A stretch of DNA of 64,000 nt from Cupriavidus respiraculi (lineage in GTDB: Bacteria > Pseudomonadota > Gammaproteobacteria > Burkholderiales > Burkholderiaceae), in the NCBI RefSeq assembly GCF_914271545.1, contig NZ_CAJZAH010000004.1, forward strand, positions 354,179-418,178. Direction: 5' to 3'. Shown here one piece after another: positions 63,913-64,000 of the stretch (position 1 is the stretch's first letter; each line of letters begins with the position of its first letter). The position numbers and the translations under genes were made by a program. The notes under the pieces were generated by a model. The model worked only from the letters and a program-made list of their open reading frames with translations. It did not search any database and was not told where the DNA came from.

Positions 63913-64000
63913 GCCTGGCGATGACCTACTTTCACACGGGTAGTCCGCACTATCATCGGCGCGAAGTCGTTTCACGGTCCTGTTCGGGATGGGAAGGGGT
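63913..64000 (-). rRNA. rrf: 5S ribosomal RNA, 5' part outside window
   Basis: The minus strand contains the 5S signatures CCCATCCCGAACAGG, GTGAAACGACTTCGCGCCGA and the 3' end GTAGGTCATCGCCAGGC. About 88 of an expected 113-120 bases are present; the gene starts beyond the right edge. It is the last gene of an rRNA operon reading into the window from the right. Confidence 0.97.

Overview
The window is about two-thirds GC and reads as a chromosomal segment of a beta-proteobacterium of the order Burkholderiales, most like Cupriavidus or Ralstonia. The indications are two Bug/TctC-type periplasmic receptors, an MHS-family carrier, a beta-ketoadipate pcaIJF operon, a PHB-depolymerase-type esterase, a LigD/Ku end-joining pair, and a beta-proteobacterial 5S rRNA at the right edge. 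The genus is an inference from gene content. No prophage, insertion sequence, CRISPR array or tRNA was seen.

Layout. 1-4.3 kb: sugar-acid catabolism, with a truncated aldehyde dehydrogenase, a FadR/UxuR-type regulator diverging from mannonate dehydratase uxuA, and a Bug receptor; stacked palindromes lie between regulator and uxuA. 4.3-6.7 kb: small housekeeping-type genes (DUF427, VOC, GDSL hydrolase). 6.7-11.6 kb: a heme-copper oxidase operon on the minus strand (II with fused cytochrome c, I, a subunit-III-like protein, III, IV). 11.7-20.8 kb: small membrane proteins, rubredoxin, a giant DUF748/AsmA-like envelope protein, an MFS carrier and an esterase. 21-24.3 kb: a LysR-type DNA-binding domain without an effector domain, a possible 41-codon leader ORF and a hybrid sensor kinase. 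24.3-29.3 kb: Bug receptor, SDR, and pcaFJI with tandem palindromes upstream.

29.3-52 kb is a block with a stress-survival character: dodecin, a secreted PLD-family nuclease, a Na+/H+ antiporter, several small disordered or secreted proteins (one 48% glutamine), LigD, a hybrid kinase, Ku, a PRC-barrel protein, a glycine-zipper protein, a histidine kinase, an NtrC-type response regulator, a second sigma-54 activator without receiver domain, a phospholipase D/VTT fusion with an EEP-family hydrolase, MarR and YggT. Reading the intergenic DNA by eye, I find GG-N10-GC sigma-54 (-24/-12) promoter candidates in front of several of these genes: the Gln-rich protein, a secreted small protein, a Lys/Ala-rich protein, the histidine kinase, the second activator and the PLD operon. 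An A/T-rich 12-mer occurs identically upstream of ligD and of the Lys/Ala-rich gene, with a variant upstream of the PLD operon. Together these suggest a local RpoN-dependent stress/repair regulon run by the two neighbouring activators. This is the most interesting candidate system in the window; it is an inference from motifs and needs testing.

52-64 kb: DHA2-type exporter, PcaR-like IclR regulator (a candidate trans regulator of pcaIJF), phytanoyl-CoA dioxygenase-like enzyme, a MoxR/DUF58/transglutaminase operon, a coiled-coil ankyrin protein, an HtrA protease with a PmrA/QseB-type box, a GIY-YIG protein, and the 3' end of an rRNA operon (5S, cut by the window edge).
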